In this document: positions 19,185-30,100 of the stretch, in pieces | How positions within the stretch are numbered: the first letter of the stretch is position 1 | How the letters are laid out: every line of letters begins with the position of its first letter | Made by a program: the position numbers and the translations under genes | Notes under the pieces: model-generated | What the model was told of the DNA's origin: nothing | The model's input: the letters and a program-made list of their open reading frames with translations, nothing else | Databases searched by the model: none | DNA from: Asparagopsis taxiformis | Taxonomy: Eukaryota > Rhodophyta > Florideophyceae > Bonnemaisoniales > Bonnemaisoniaceae | NCBI GenBank assembly: GCA_030407315.1 | Contig: JALQPE010001985.1 | Location: 1-64,000 of the forward strand | Reading direction: 5' to 3' | DNA: 64,000 nucleotides

Positions 19185-20123
19185 CTACGTGAAAATGCAC
19201 AGCAAACCTGAAAGACTCCCACTGCATTGAGTGCAGCACCCATCCGCTGCCCCCCTGGCAGAGGACGAAAATCCACTAAAAGCACTCGGTCTGCACAGTA
19301 AGCCCAGTCCAGATCTCAGACAGTTGTTGTAGCACGCGGGAATCGTAGGAACAGGTGGTGGAGGGACAACTAGCGCAGGCGCTACAGCTATTCGTAATGA
19401 GGCGAGCGGAATAATCACCGATGAACTCTCTGATCCGCACCTACATACGATGTTTGTTCCCGCACTGCCCTGCGCCGTGAGCTCGCAATTTTGGGACGGA
19501 GATGGTGAAATCGATATCGACGGAGATGCTGAAGGTGACGGAGTCACAGTTGCAGAAATGCTTGCAGCAGCGCTCACGGATGCTGTCGCAGAGGGCGTTG
19601 AAGATATCGATGGACTAGCCGACGCGGTCGGCGCTGATGATGCTGCCCCCATGGTGGATAAAGTGACCGCAATCGGCTGTGCACATTCTAATCCTTGAGA
19701 GCCGGGAAGGTCACATTGCTGAATTGTGCAGCCTCTGGCTTGATTTCCAGGTTGCGAGCATTGTGAAACCACAAGATTGACATCCAGTGTGCAGATGTTG
19801 GGGCACGTGTTCGGTGCTGTCATGGCGGGTAGAAGAGTTACCGGTGGCAGCGTAGTTGGTGGGGGTATAGTTCCGGTACATTGAAATCCGAATGGGGTTC
19901 GGGAATCATTTGGTCGAACGCATCGACGGACTGAGCAATTGAGAGCCAATCGACAACTATTGGTCGGCGCGCAGGCAGCATCGGCATTTGAGCGACGTCT
20001 GAAACATATCGGGTTACATGTACCGCATCGGGGACGAATTTGTCGGATGGTTGTGAGACGGTGTTGGGAGGAGACGAGTGATGCGGAGAGTATAAGGGAA
20101 GCAACGAAAAAAGTGAACTTCAT
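19185..20123 (-). CDS. SCR1: secreted Cys-rich, Ser/Thr/Pro-linker protein
   Basis: 312 codons with a signal peptide (MKFTFFVASLILSASLVSS). Module 1 (CGTCNPICFRRR...CSVRRC...GFQC) and module 2 (CPNIC...GCTIQQCDL...LEC) share the spacing C-x3-C-x10-C...C-x4-C...C. A Ser/Ala/Thr/Pro-rich linker (about residues 160-210) follows, then a C-terminal Cys domain (VCRCGSES, CYNNCLR, CCTQCSG). It is the most diverged of the six paralogues on this strand. No catalytic motif is visible; an extracellular or wall role is inferred from the signal peptide and glycosylation-prone linkers. Confidence 0.85.
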   Translation of the reverse strand: MKFTFFVASLILSASLVSSQHRLTTIRQIRPRCGTCNPICFRRRSNADAACAPTNSCRLALNCSVRRCVRPNDSRTPFGFQCTGTIPPPTTLPPVTLLPAMTAPNTCPNICTLDVNLVVSQCSQPGNQARGCTIQQCDLPGSQGLECAQPIAVTLSTMGAASSAPTASASPSISSTPSATASVSAAASISATVTPSPSASPSISISPSPSQNCELTAQGSAGTNIVCRCGSESSSVIIPLASLRIAVAPALVVPPPPVPTIPACYNNCLRSGLGLLCRPSAFSGFSSSARGAADGCCTQCSGSLSGLLCIFT

Positions 20124-20180
20124 GATGTTGAGATTGGCTGTGTTTCTGGTTGGGACATGTCCCTGTTCTAGTCCGACGCC

Positions 20181-20187
20181 ATTTATA
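20181..20187 (-). promoter_or_regulatory. TATA box upstream of SCR1
   Basis: TATAAAT on the minus strand, about 60 bp upstream of the SCR1 start codon. Similar TATA motifs precede SCR3, SCR5 and SCR6. Confidence 0.5.
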
Positions 20188-21087
20188 CAAATTAAGATTA
20201 CTGAGAAACAGGTTGCAGTCGTCGTGTAGTGGAAGATTGATTGTGATTACATTTATGTTCCTAGAATTCCACTTGTTTCATGACATGGGGAGAATATTGC
20301 GCAATGCCCATCTGTACTTCTGGATTGGGGAATCAGTGCTCGCCGTTAAGGTGAAGGCAGACAGAAGGGTCTATTCGATGGAATGAACATCCATGGAAGA
20401 TAAAATGCGACAACGGTGAATGGTGCTGATCGCTGACCTGAGATCAGCCTTGATTGATGTAGAAATTTCAAGTATCTTGTTCCGCCTGTCAATTCGCTGT
20501 AAGAATCCTCATCGGGGGCGGTTTCGAAAAGCGGGAAATAAAAATATCCTGCCAAGTGCGTCTACCCCTCGAGGGGAATCTCCCCGTCAAACTTGAAACC
20601 CAGGTTTCTTCTCTAATTTACTTTCCAATAGCGGAAGAGAAAGATGAACGCAACGAGAACACAATATCTGCCCTTTTATTGGCCAGGCTTTCATGATTGA
20701 TAACGTGGTGAAAGGTTTCATACGTGGCTGTGACGCCCAATGACGTCACCATGTCTGATGGCAAATGGCATGGCCACTTGGCACGAATGGTGCCGCATGA
20801 TGTCAGGTGTGTGAGATGGGCCAATACCGAGTCGTCGTCGTCCCTCTTGCGTATCCGTTCAAATAAATCGGATTTCAAGGCACGAAGATATTTTAACTTG
20901 AAAACGATAGCTGAGGCACGGCTTGTTTTTCGCGCGTCAGATTTTCGACATTGCATACGCGTTTCAGATACAGTATGCAACCAAGATTATTAGAACGAAA
21001 CTATCCAAGTTGGATGCAATCAAAACGCATCATGCAGCGGGGGCGGCGGTGAACGTATGTGAAAACGTGTGCGCCACCCCATGCGTC
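20188..21087. other. Intergenic upstream of SCR1
   Basis: No gene, RNA or repeat is recognised between the SCR1 promoter and the Gypsy 2 target site. Confidence 0.4.
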
Positions 21088-21092
21088 ATTAC

Positions 21093-21463
21093 TGTAGTTC
21101 TTCCCTTGTGCGGTAGTGATGGCAGTGGTTCCATGCCTTCTTTATTGAGTCCAGTAGTTGAGACGTCCTTAAATACAACTAAGAAATCCTCTCACGATGG
21201 TCTATGAGTTGCCCTAAGTTTCTACGTCGTCGCCGCTGTCTTTACGAGACAGTCAGTCTACTTCCATGAGGTGTCGCTTTGCCGAGGTAAGTAGCGCTGT
21301 CTCGGGGAGACAGTTCGCTTCGCATTGTCCGTATGTAGCTGTTGTGTCTCCGGTGACAAAGTGTCACAGGAACAGCACTCGCTGTTCACGGTGCACAAGA
21401 AGTGTTGTCCAAATGATTTGTTGTCGTAGTGTTCGATTGTGATAGGACTGAGAATACGCTACA
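21093..21463 (-). repeat. 3' LTR of Gypsy 2
   Basis: On the plus strand TGTAGTTCTTCCC to ACGCTACA, identical by eye to 26355-26725. The gag-pol stop codon lies in its last bases. A TATTTAAG motif (plus TTAAATACAAC, about 21170) may be the promoter. Confidence 0.92.
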
Positions 21464-24400
21464 CACCCCTTTCTCGAAGGGCAAGCGCTTCTTTTGCCTC
21501 TGCCACTAAATCGCTGGGCATCGAAGCTCGGGCGAGGAGGCGCTCGACAAGCTTAGGCACGTCTTCATATGCCTTCTGCAATGGCTCAAGAGTGTCTTCC
21601 TTGGGTGATAACCCTTTCCACCTGACGTGGACCATTAAACCGTCCGTCGTTCGCTCTATGCCCATCAGCCGTGCGACCTGCATCCCTGTTTCTGAACTTA
21701 ACACATGCGGGAATATCGCGGCTGTATCCAGAGAGGAGTCAGAATAAAACCTCAGTCTACATGCATGGACATCTTCACATGCTCCATTTCGTAAGTCTTC
21801 CACTTTGTAGACGTGATCAGATATTGCTTTCACAATACGGCGTGGGCCTCTCCAACGCAAGCTTAATTTCTCACCTGCGGGGAACTCTTCTCTGGCCACG
21901 AGCACATAGTCTCCCTCACAGAAGTTAGGCAGTACTCCTTTTGATGCTGCCGAACGTGCTCGCTGACGGTTGGAACGCAGAGATACATTAACCAGCGGAT
22001 GTAACTCGGAGAGTTTCTCTTGTACTGCTGACAGACACTTGCTGAGCTCCTCACGAGCGTTCTGTAAGGAAACAATGGATCCAGTAGAAGACCTCTTGAA
22101 CGTACTGACAGGAGTAGTGGGGGGCAGACCACAGAAGATAGTGATTGGCGCCATATTGCGACGCTGCGGTGATGGTGAGTTGTTCAGAGCACTCTGTACA
22201 ACTGGAGCCAAGTCTGGCCATTCATTAGGCCGCAGGCGGAGCTCAGAGAGTATGGCCCGGAAAGCTCGTAAAACCTCTTTTCCGAGCCTCTCTACACCTC
22301 CGTTACTCCAAGGTGAATAGGGGAGTGTAAAGTGGTGTGGGGACATCAGACCCTTGCACACACGACGTACTGTCTCATTCTTGAAGTGGCTGCCTCCATC
22401 GGACATCATCCCTTTCGGGATAGTAAAGGTGCTAGCCCACTCTATTATGGCGTCTGCTGCGTTCTCAGCATTCGCAGCTGCGAATGGTACAAGCCAGCAA
22501 TATGAAGAAAAGTCATCACGAAGTAGAAGTATGTACTTGCAACCATTATTGCTCGGTGCCATTTCCAAGTAATCGAATTGCAGTAAATCGTTGGGTGCGG
22601 AGCCATGCAAGGCGGTACCCAGTGGTCGTGGCTGCTTATCTCCTGCTGTGGTGGAGATGCAGTGGATGCAGGACTGAACAAAAGTTCTAATGTCAGTCTT
22701 CATTGTCGACCAATAGAAGTGTCGCCGAATAGCTCGCTCAGTGGCATCCTGGCCGCGGTGGCCGCCACAGCTGGTGTGAGCGACTATGCACAACCGGAGT
22801 TGTAATTCATCTACCTCATCCGGGATCCAAATATTTCCTCCTTTAGTTCTCCATATCCCATTGACATTCATGACGGATGCTGGACGTGATGCTGCGTGGT
22901 GTTTCTGCACCCGAGCGATTTCGGCTTCACTCGGCCAGTCAAATTCCGAATCTTGACTGGACAATAGAGGCGGTATCGAAATAAGTCGGCGAAGTGTTGG
23001 TGGGGCAGACCATCTGCCTAATAGATCAGCCCACACGTTGTCATCACCCTTAATGTGAATACATACATAGTTGTACATACTCATACGTACTGCCCAGCGC
23101 AATACTTTTTTGATAGAACTCTGCGCGAGGTCTGGGAGCAGCGATAAAGGGTCGAAGATAAAGATTATGTTGTTGTGGTCAGTGTAAAGATCGAAACCAG
23201 CTGGCGTCGCAACGAGCCAGTGCATTCGTTCGAGTGTTGCCAGTATTGCGAACGACTCCTTTTCCAACGTGGACCATCGCAATTGTGTGTTATTGAAACT
23301 GCCGGATAGGAAGGCGAGGGGCTCGTGTTGCTGCTCTGCGTGGGGTTTCCCTAGGTCAGTATGGATGACCTGTGTAATGATACCAGACCATATCTCATCG
23401 GACGCGTCAGTGTAAACGCACAAGCGTTTCTGCGGATCTCGATGGCTGAGGGTAACTTGCGATGACAGTGCTTGCTTACAGCATTCAAAGGCATTGTCCA
23501 TGTCCTCTCCCCATCCGAGAGAAGCCAGGGAGATGCGAGAAAGAGACGATTTAGTGCGTTTTGGGGCATGGGTATATACCTGCTGCAGAAAGTCTTGCAG
23601 AGACTTCGTGATGTCTGCAAAACTGGGTATGCAACTCTTCACCCATTGCATAGCGCAAAGAAATTGTTGCAAATGCGCGCCCGTAGTTGGCGGCGACATG
23701 GAGGTGAGAGCATCTAAGCGTCTCGGGTCAAACCTTATTCCGTGTTTAGAGATAAGACGACCACACCAAGAGATAGATGTTGCAAACAAATTGCATTTGC
23801 CTGGATGTAAATGAATATGACGCTGCTTAAACAACGAAAATATGCCTTCAATGGTGTCTAATAGCGAGTCGACGGATGAACGGTGGCTTAATATGTCATC
23901 AAGCCAAATGAGTACATGAGGGCGGAGGTCGGGTGGGATGATGGACGTGAGCGCAGACTGGAGATGTGCCACGGCGTTGGTGGTGCCGTGAAGAACCCTT
24001 GTTGGTGAGTATACATTGTCAGGAGTCAGGAATGATTGGCATTCCTGACTGGCAGGGTGTAATGGTAGTTGCCAGTACCCTGCAGATAGGTCAAACGTGG
24101 CATAAACTTGGGAGTGCACGAGTTGGGATATCGCGTGTTCCAGATTAGGCATTGGATACTGGTGTTTGACGGTATATTTGTTCACGGGGCGTAAGTCAAC
24201 CGTGAATCTAAATCGGGCCGGGCCGGGCTTAGGTACCAAAAGGGGCGCAGCAGCCCATGCTGCAGTAGGATTTGGATAAGCTAACCCTTTCTCGACCAGT
24301 TTGTGTACAAAGTCCGTTAGGAATTCGTGCTGTTGTTGCGAATAATTGCGCAACTTTACCCTTGTTGGGCGGGCATCCCTCGAAAGAGTAATGCGCAGTG

Positions 24401-26246
24401 GAGGTAGGTCTGCAGGTGGTCCGGAAGACAGGCCAATTCGAAAAACGTCAAAGTGGGCGTACACTATTGACTCGAGCTTTCGACGATATTTTTCCGGCAA
24501 ACCGGAGTCGTGTGCACGAGTAATCATGTCGCTTACGGCTTTTGCAGTCTCCTCCTGCTGTTCGCTATCAGCAGTATCTAGTAAACACGGGTCAGGGAAC
24601 GGATCGGGCTCGTTCTGTAGAGTAAAGTAGTCAAGTCTTTTCCGCATATTCCCAGGCGATGTTACAGAACAATTCTCCTCGTCTGTAATCGCGCCATTGT
24701 CTACTCGATTGATTCGGGCGACCATGAGGCGGCTGAGTTTACCGCCACCTGAGGGGACAGTAGGATTCCCGACTGGTGAGCAATCTGATCCATCAAGCGC
24801 CACACGATGCATTTCCAGTAAAGTTTGCGAGTCAATTCGCAGGTGTCGAAGTATGGGCTGCCCCAAAAGTAGCTCCTCGCATGCCAGCTCATCATCTGGC
24901 ACTAGAAAGGAGGCGTTAAGGAGTGCCAATGGTCCGGAAGATAGATTTAGGACAGTTCGAGGTACTTTCCATGCTCTCGAAAACCTAAATGTTTCCGCTT
25001 TCTTCCCTTTTCGCAGTGCCACTTGTAGTGTAACTGGCTTGATACTTTCTATTGTACCAATTCCACGTGCAGCGGCGTTTTCTGCAACGCGTCGTGATGC
25101 CAAGCTGTCGTCGCTGCCATCATCACAACGTCCTTGAGTGTCTATAGCCGTAACTCCATTCGAGACAGTTATTTTGCAGCCTCCAATACTTCTTCCTGAT
25201 GAAAATTCATGTCTCTTGCTAAGACGTCCAGAGACAGTTGGTTTTCCTTGTTCTTTTGCAGCGCTACGAGCTCTTGTAGAGTGTGCCGGTCCGTCTCTGG
25301 CCTTGCGCTCGGCCAATTCTCGCCGCATTTCTCGCTTCTGCTCCTCATTGGACGCAGGGCAGTCTTGTATATAATGCCTTCTGCCATGCGGGACGCACAG
25401 CTTGAATGGACAGAGCGGGGCGTACCGAGCAATCCTGCTTGGTTTCGTCACTGACTTGTTTTCTCCCACCTTTGTGGAGTTTTTGTTGGCTCTCTTCGAG
25501 CCATGTGTACCGTTTTCGCTAGTATGGCTGCTGTGGCCGGTATCAAGAAGCTGGAACGCTTCAGCTAGTCGCATCGCATGTTCCATGAAACCCTTGAAGT
25601 CCTTCCTGAGCCTGCTGTGGGCGAAAGAAAGATCGTCCTTCAGCCTGTTCTGCATCGCCTTAGGACGGATAGCCGATAGTACATGATTTACAGCTACCTT
25701 CGGGGACGTTTCCATTACCCATAAGAGGCCATTTTGACGCAATAATGTATGGTAGGACACAAACAGTAATTGCATTCGTGATACTGCAGATGCGTCATGC
25801 ATATCCATTTTTAAATTCTTAGACACGAGACTGTCCAGCGATGACAGGGTGACTGATTCTTTGCATTCTTCAGCTCTTTCTTCTAAAAATGCACGCAATG
25901 TGGAATCATCAAGCTGGCGGTAGGAAAGGGCGCCTGGGATAAATCCCAATGCGATTGCCGATTCCAGGTACTCGGGTTCCACACAGAATTTTAAATCAAC
26001 AGGCCTTGCAGCCTCTCCAACCAGCTGTTCGGGACTGGAGAGCTGTGTAGCCTTAGCTAATACTTCGTTAGCATATTGATCGTATAGTCGTAAGAATATG
26101 CGAATCGAATTTGCATCTTGTTTGATCAGCCGCGGGTGATCAACGTTGATGGATACATTGGGTGTTTTTCGTGTGTCTACACCCGTAGTCTCTGATTCCA
26201 TTGACATAGTGATGGATACAAAATTCAATTCGTTATATGTTCCCAA
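21459..26246 (-). CDS. Gag-Pol polyprotein of Gypsy 2, single frame, with chromodomain
   Basis: 1595 codons with no gag/pol break, unlike Gypsy 1. Gag spans about 1-300, with a knuckle-like CPFKLCVPHGRRHYIQDC. The likely protease site DDGSDDS is near 377, with the closing LLGQPILRHL motif after it. RT has FTVDLRPVNK, FDLSAGYWQL and WLDDIL near 780. RNase H begins VYTDASDEIW (about 948). The integrase zinc finger is at about 1160-1195; the triad lies in QFDYLE (about 1223), MSDGGSHFKN (about 1282) and GGVERLGKE (about 1315). A C-terminal chromodomain (VRWKGLSPKEDTLEPLQ, about 1540) would bind modified histone tails and steer integration. The protein packages, copies and integrates the element. 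About half its length is alignable by motif with Gypsy 1, but the sequences are far apart. Confidence 0.95.
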   Translation of the reverse strand: MGTYNELNFVSITMSMESETTGVDTRKTPNVSINVDHPRLIKQDANSIRIFLRLYDQYANEVLAKATQLSSPEQLVGEAARPVDLKFCVEPEYLESAIALGFIPGALSYRQLDDSTLRAFLEERAEECKESVTLSSLDSLVSKNLKMDMHDASAVSRMQLLFVSYHTLLRQNGLLWVMETSPKVAVNHVLSAIRPKAMQNRLKDDLSFAHSRLRKDFKGFMEHAMRLAEAFQLLDTGHSSHTSENGTHGSKRANKNSTKVGENKSVTKPSRIARYAPLCPFKLCVPHGRRHYIQDCPASNEEQKREMRRELAERKARDGPAHSTRARSAAKEQGKPTVSGRLSKRHEFSSGRSIGGCKITVSNGVTAIDTQGRCDDGSDDSLASRRVAENAAARGIGTIESIKPVTLQVALRKGKKAETFRFSRAWKVPRTVLNLSSGPLALLNASFLVPDDELACEELLLGQPILRHLRIDSQTLLEMHRVALDGSDCSPVGNPTVPSGGGKLSRLMVARINRVDNGAITDEENCSVTSPGNMRKRLDYFTLQNEPDPFPDPCLLDTADSEQQEETAKAVSDMITRAHDSGLPEKYRRKLESIVYAHFDVFRIGLSSGPPADLPPLRITLSRDARPTRVKLRNYSQQQHEFLTDFVHKLVEKGLAYPNPTAAWAAAPLLVPKPGPARFRFTVDLRPVNKYTVKHQYPMPNLEHAISQLVHSQVYATFDLSAGYWQLPLHPASQECQSFLTPDNVYSPTRVLHGTTNAVAHLQSALTSIIPPDLRPHVLIWLDDILSHRSSVDSLLDTIEGIFSLFKQRHIHLHPGKCNLFATSISWCGRLISKHGIRFDPRRLDALTSMSPPTTGAHLQQFLCAMQWVKSCIPSFADITKSLQDFLQQVYTHAPKRTKSSLSRISLASLGWGEDMDNAFECCKQALSSQVTLSHRDPQKRLCVYTDASDEIWSGIITQVIHTDLGKPHAEQQHEPLAFLSGSFNNTQLRWSTLEKESFAILATLERMHWLVATPAGFDLYTDHNNIIFIFDPLSLLPDLAQSSIKKVLRWAVRMSMYNYVCIHIKGDDNVWADLLGRWSAPPTLRRLISIPPLLSSQDSEFDWPSEAEIARVQKHHAASRPASVMNVNGIWRTKGGNIWIPDEVDELQLRLCIVAHTSCGGHRGQDATERAIRRHFYWSTMKTDIRTFVQSCIHCISTTAGDKQPRPLGTALHGSAPNDLLQFDYLEMAPSNNGCKYILLLRDDFSSYCWLVPFAAANAENAADAIIEWASTFTIPKGMMSDGGSHFKNETVRRVCKGLMSPHHFTLPYSPWSNGGVERLGKEVLRAFRAILSELRLRPNEWPDLAPVVQSALNNSPSPQRRNMAPITIFCGLPPTTPVSTFKRSSTGSIVSLQNAREELSKCLSAVQEKLSELHPLVNVSLRSNRQRARSAASKGVLPNFCEGDYVLVAREEFPAGEKLSLRWRGPRRIVKAISDHVYKVEDLRNGACEDVHACRLRFYSDSSLDTAAIFPHVLSSETGMQVARLMGIERTTDGLMVHVRWKGLSPKEDTLEPLQKAYEDVPKLVERLLARASMPSDLVAEAKEALALRERGV

Positions 26247-26354
26247 CCAATGGTCCTAGAGGTTTCTTCCAGGTGTGTCGGAACAGCAACGAGTGGTGCA
26301 ATACCACACGTCTTTGAGCGGCTTAGTTCGCGCTTCGAGAAGTAAAGTGATCAC

Positions 26355-26725
26355 TGTAGTTCTTCCCTTGTGCGGTAGTGATGGCAGTGGTTCCATGCCT
26401 TCTTTATTGAGTCCAGTAGTTGAGACGTCCTTAAATACAACTAAGAAATCCTCTCACGATGGTCTATGAGTTGCCCTAAGTTTCTACGTCGTCGCCGCTG
26501 TCTTTACGAGACAGTCAGTCTACTTCCATGAGGTGTCGCTTTGCCGAGGTAAGTAGCGCTGTCTCGGGGAGACAGTTCGCTTCGCATTGTCCGTATGTAG
26601 CTGTTGTGTCTCCGGTGACAAAGTGTCACAGGAACAGCACTCGCTGTTCACGGTGCACAAGAAGTGTTGTCCAAATGATTTGTTGTCGTAGTGTTCGATT
26701 GTGATAGGACTGAGAATACGCTACA
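26355..26725 (-). repeat. 5' LTR of Gypsy 2
   Basis: Second copy of the 371-bp LTR. The minus-strand sequence after it (GTGATCACTTTACTTCTCG) would hold the primer-binding site, which I could not assign to a tRNA. Confidence 0.92.
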
Positions 26726-26730
26726 ATTAC

Positions 26731-27323
26731 CCTGCAGATCACTGGCACGCGTTTTTGTATTGTCGAAGATACTAGCGCATTGCAAGAACGCAACTGCGTC
26801 CAAATCGCTCCTCAGGTATTGTTCTGCAACCCGGTTTCTATTCAGTGCAGTAAAAACTGCGTTCTTCTCATCTGGTCCCTTATGACCTGTGATATCAATA
26901 TCAAGTTCTGGTGCCCAGGCAGTAGTGGTGAGATGTTAAGGATTCATTCTCCTTCTAACAGAGTGAAAGGTGGTCTGCAGTGGATAAACGGGAAGACTCG
27001 CATCGGTGCAGCTAACAGTGTGAATCTGTATTGCTCCTAACGATTTGTGTAAGCTGACGACCGTTTCTTCAGACGGTAACTTCCTTCACAGTAATAAAGC
27101 GCATCGCTGCCGATATGCGATTTAATTTCACCTGATTCGAATTGTTTCGGTAACAATTGATGTCTATTTGTGGGCAACTCTGCGGCAACTGATAGTCTAC
27201 AGGGATTTGGTAACATGTTTTCTGTGTAGTCAACAGTCTTGACGTTTACATCTGCATAACTTTTTCGTCTGCAGTTACCGCATCTACTATTCAAAGCTCA
27301 ACTTCGGCATAACTACAACATCT
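26731..27323. other. Intergenic between Gypsy 2 and SCR2
   Basis: Nothing recognised. It would have been contiguous with sequence left of 21088 before the Gypsy 2 insertion. Confidence 0.4.
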
Positions 27324-28280
27324 TCAAGCGAATACGCACTGATTTGTAACACGAGATATCGTACCAGTGCAAGCTGTGCAACAGGTATCCACAACAACTT
27401 CAGCATTATCCACGAAGAATGGGAATCCGTTGATGGAGCACAATGAATCAATCAGAGGTCTCAGGCACGCATTGTAGCATGGCGTATCAGCGGCAGCCTG
27501 GGCACCCGCCGCAGCCAATACAATAATGCTCCTCGAGCGAGTACCGCATCTGCAGACACCGTCAATCGCGGCAGCCGCGCCAATACCACCTTCAACTGTA
27601 AACGTGCAATCCGGCGAAGGAGTCGGTGTAAGGGATGGGGTCGCGCTGACCGAGGGGCTCGGAGACGCACCAGGCGTCATAGACGGACTGGGAGAAACAC
27701 CAGGGCTGTTGGAGGGGGTTGGCGTCACGCTAGGGGAGGGTGTGGAAGAAGTACTGGGACTGGCGCTAGGTGTGGGAGAAACCGGTCCTGGAAGCGCGCA
27801 GATGAATCCATTTGCAGTTGCGGAGAGAACGCAGCTACGAACACGGCAACCAAGGTTCTGGAAAGCCACGGGAGCGCACTGCGCAATGGCGAGAGCCTGG
27901 TTGGATGTACACTGGTTGGGGCATGTGTCGAACGAGAACACAGGGGCCGGTGCCGGGGCTGGTACCGGAGCTGGCGCCGGAGCTGGTGCGGGCGGGCGCG
28001 GGGGACGCATCTGGGTCGGACGACGACGGGGACCTCTGCATTGGAATCCACGACCACTTCGGCGCGAGCAACGAGCGACACGGCAGCGCTGTCCCATGGT
28101 GCATGGACGACCGCAATCACGCACGGCAGCGTTACGACGACGGTAGCATCTTCTGGGGCAGCGACCGCAACGGGTCAGCTGCTGATGATCGACAGTTTCC
28201 AGCTCAGTCTCTGTTGGGGTGGCGGTGCTGAGCAGCACGAGACACAGGAGGAGGAGGGCAAAGAGTGTTGCGGATGCCAT
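27324..28280 (-). CDS. SCR2: secreted Cys-rich, Pro/Ala- and Ser/Pro-linker protein
   Basis: 318 codons with a signal peptide (MASATLFALLLLCLVLLSTA). Module 1 is CPRRCYRRRNAAVRDC...CRVARC...GFQC. Next comes a (PA)n/PAPV linker, then module 2, CPNQCTSNQALAIAQC...CRVRSC...GFIC. The two modules have matching spacing (3-10-9-4-9/10). A Ser/Pro/Thr linker (SPSASPSTSSTPSPS) precedes the C-terminal domain (CTFTVEGG, VCRCGTRSRS, CYNACLRPLIDSLC, CCTACTG). The basic first module (many Arg) could bind sulfated polysaccharide, but that is conjecture. Confidence 0.9.
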   Translation of the reverse strand: MASATLFALLLLCLVLLSTATPTETELETVDHQQLTRCGRCPRRCYRRRNAAVRDCGRPCTMGQRCRVARCSRRSGRGFQCRGPRRRPTQMRPPRPPAPAPAPAPVPAPAPAPVFSFDTCPNQCTSNQALAIAQCAPVAFQNLGCRVRSCVLSATANGFICALPGPVSPTPSASPSTSSTPSPSVTPTPSNSPGVSPSPSMTPGASPSPSVSATPSLTPTPSPDCTFTVEGGIGAAAAIDGVCRCGTRSRSIIVLAAAGAQAAADTPCYNACLRPLIDSLCSINGFPFFVDNAEVVVDTCCTACTGTISRVTNQCVFA

Positions 28281-30100
28281 TGTGAGGAACTGTTTGGTTT
28301 CGCTGGGGTGAGTCGATGGATGGATGGGAGGGAAGCGTCAGCGGCAGGTCGGGTATAAATGCGGATTGGAGTTGGCGAGCTAGGATGTCTCCGTTGGGAA
28401 ATTGAGGCTGGAATGCAAGGCGTGTGGTGATGGCGCGTGGAAGGACTGTCGGTCGAACAGGTGTTGAATCGGGCCAATGACGTGATCGGCATGCATTGTA
28501 GGTGAAATTGTCGACACGTAAAGAATTTGTGTTGGGAACGGATCGAAGAACAGGGTGTCAAAATGTAACGTCCTGCTGTGTTCGATCTATCGAACAACTG
28601 TCATCACGACTGCAGATCTTTTGCTCCAACAAGCGGCGGAAAACGAGTCGAAAGATATGTAATCGAGGAGATCTTTACAGTTGAGCCCACTCCGGCAGTC
28701 TCGAGCATCATCACAAAATGCACCCAGTTTGTGATCACCATTCGCGTACAAAGCGACAATACGACGCGGCGAATGCACAGTACGTATCAATTCAGAATTC
28801 AAAAACTCCGGGGCCAAAGGCGGTATTCAAGGCCGACCCAACATCAGGACGTCGGTCAGGTATCAGCGAGACAGCTTTGATGACTGCATCCAATTGTGTC
28901 ATTTGTCACTATAACATGTTACTGTCAATGTGGAATGTCCTTTCAAAAATTGCAAATCTGTGATGCGATCGGGCCTCCTGCGGGAACAATCGAGATGCTA
29001 TACCTGGAGTTTGTCCACAACCGGCTGATTCTTCTGCTAGAATGTGGAAATTCTTCCAGCAATGAACGTGCTGATACCCCGTGCAGAATACACGTTCTCT
29101 CATGCGCACTCGGTGCAATTAATGAAGGTGTATAACGGGCCATACGTGTCGTACATTACAACTGGTGTGTACCCGATCCTTGCTGGCTACCATGTGTGGT
29201 GTCTGTCGCACCGTACATTTCGTAACATCTCATTATTAAACCCCCGCTGTAGGATTGACTTTGTCTCACCTGTCGGGCCGAGGAATAAGGCCAGCTTTTC
29301 GGCCGCTTACGCTTTTGTCATAAGCAAACGACTGTCTGTAGATGTCGCCTTTGGTGAACGGTGATTGGACAAGCGCGAGATTACAACATCCGCGAACTAT
29401 GCGTGTCATACTGGTGACACTTGTCGTACATGACTGATGCTGTAATCAATTCCACATTGGATGATATCCACAGTTTTTCAGAAATTTTCTAGCTGAAATT
29501 CGCGGGCTAGACTCCGTCCTCGGCTGATGTCTGCCACGAATTTTGGGGTTGCATGTGACAAGTTGTCTGTATCACCTACCCGTTGCTACAGTACTTTCTT
29601 CGGCCATGTTGCACAAAAGTTCCACTGTAGACCCTGGCACACAACCTGCAACGAGGACGAATGCAATCGCACCAGACTCGGTCGAGACTTGCATTTACTA
29701 GCTGACAGTATACACGCAATGATTGTCATGGTGTGATAATCAACGAGCATTGTACATCGTCAACGGTACCTCTGCATCGAGGTTTCCAGTGCCCTTGAAG
29801 GCACTCACGTGCATTATTTTAGCGTGTAGTATGAAGCTATGGCGCGTGCCACTCACCGCTGAGAAATTAAATTTAATCTTGTGATTCTACTTGTGGGAAT
29901 AAATCAAATTCCCAATTAGGTCAATTATAGAGCTGCAAAGTTATTGTTTTCGATGGAAGCTTCCAATTTGGAGTTCATGCAAAAATATCGATCTAAATCA
30001 AAAAACTGTTTCCGAAAATAATTTATTCATATTATTTCCCAAAAAGCCTCAAAAATATTAGGAAAGCAATGTCCGAAATCGAAAACTGATCACAAATATT
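28281..30100. other. Long intergenic region, no gene recognised
   Basis: A TATA-like ATTTATAC (minus strand, about 28357) lies about 75 bp upstream of SCR2. The rest has several 60-106 codon frames without family signatures. From about 29,860 the sequence becomes AT-rich, up to the truncated end of Copia A. Confidence 0.4.

Larger units (their letters stand above)
21088..26730 (-). mobile_element. Gypsy chromovirus 2, structurally intact, with ATTAC target-site duplication
   Basis: Two 371-bp LTRs (21093-21463 and 26355-26725), apparently identical by eye, are flanked by the 5-bp duplication ATTAC (21088-21092 and 26726-26730). The element reads on the minus strand: LTR ends TGTAGCG...ACTACA, a single gag-pol ORF, and a purine tract GAGAAAGGGGTG (21464-21475) next to the 3' LTR. 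Identical LTRs, a clean duplication and an unbroken 1595-codon frame point to a recent and possibly competent insertion. Confidence 0.95.

Noticed and set aside
24030..24056. Hairpin GTCAGGAATG...CATTCCTGAC within Gypsy 2 pol
   Set aside because: Short stem with a loop in an intact conserved RT frame; no extra sequence relative to Gypsy 1, so not a fold-back insertion.
27526..28231. Long plus-strand open frames opposite SCR2 (and similar frames opposite SCR1, 3, 5, 6)
   Set aside because: They are antisense shadows of Pro/Ala/Ser-rich codons; they lack signal peptides or domains and break where the linkers end.
29000..29364. 106-codon plus-strand frame as a gene
   Set aside because: No family resemblance and overlapping frames on both strands; left as intergenic.
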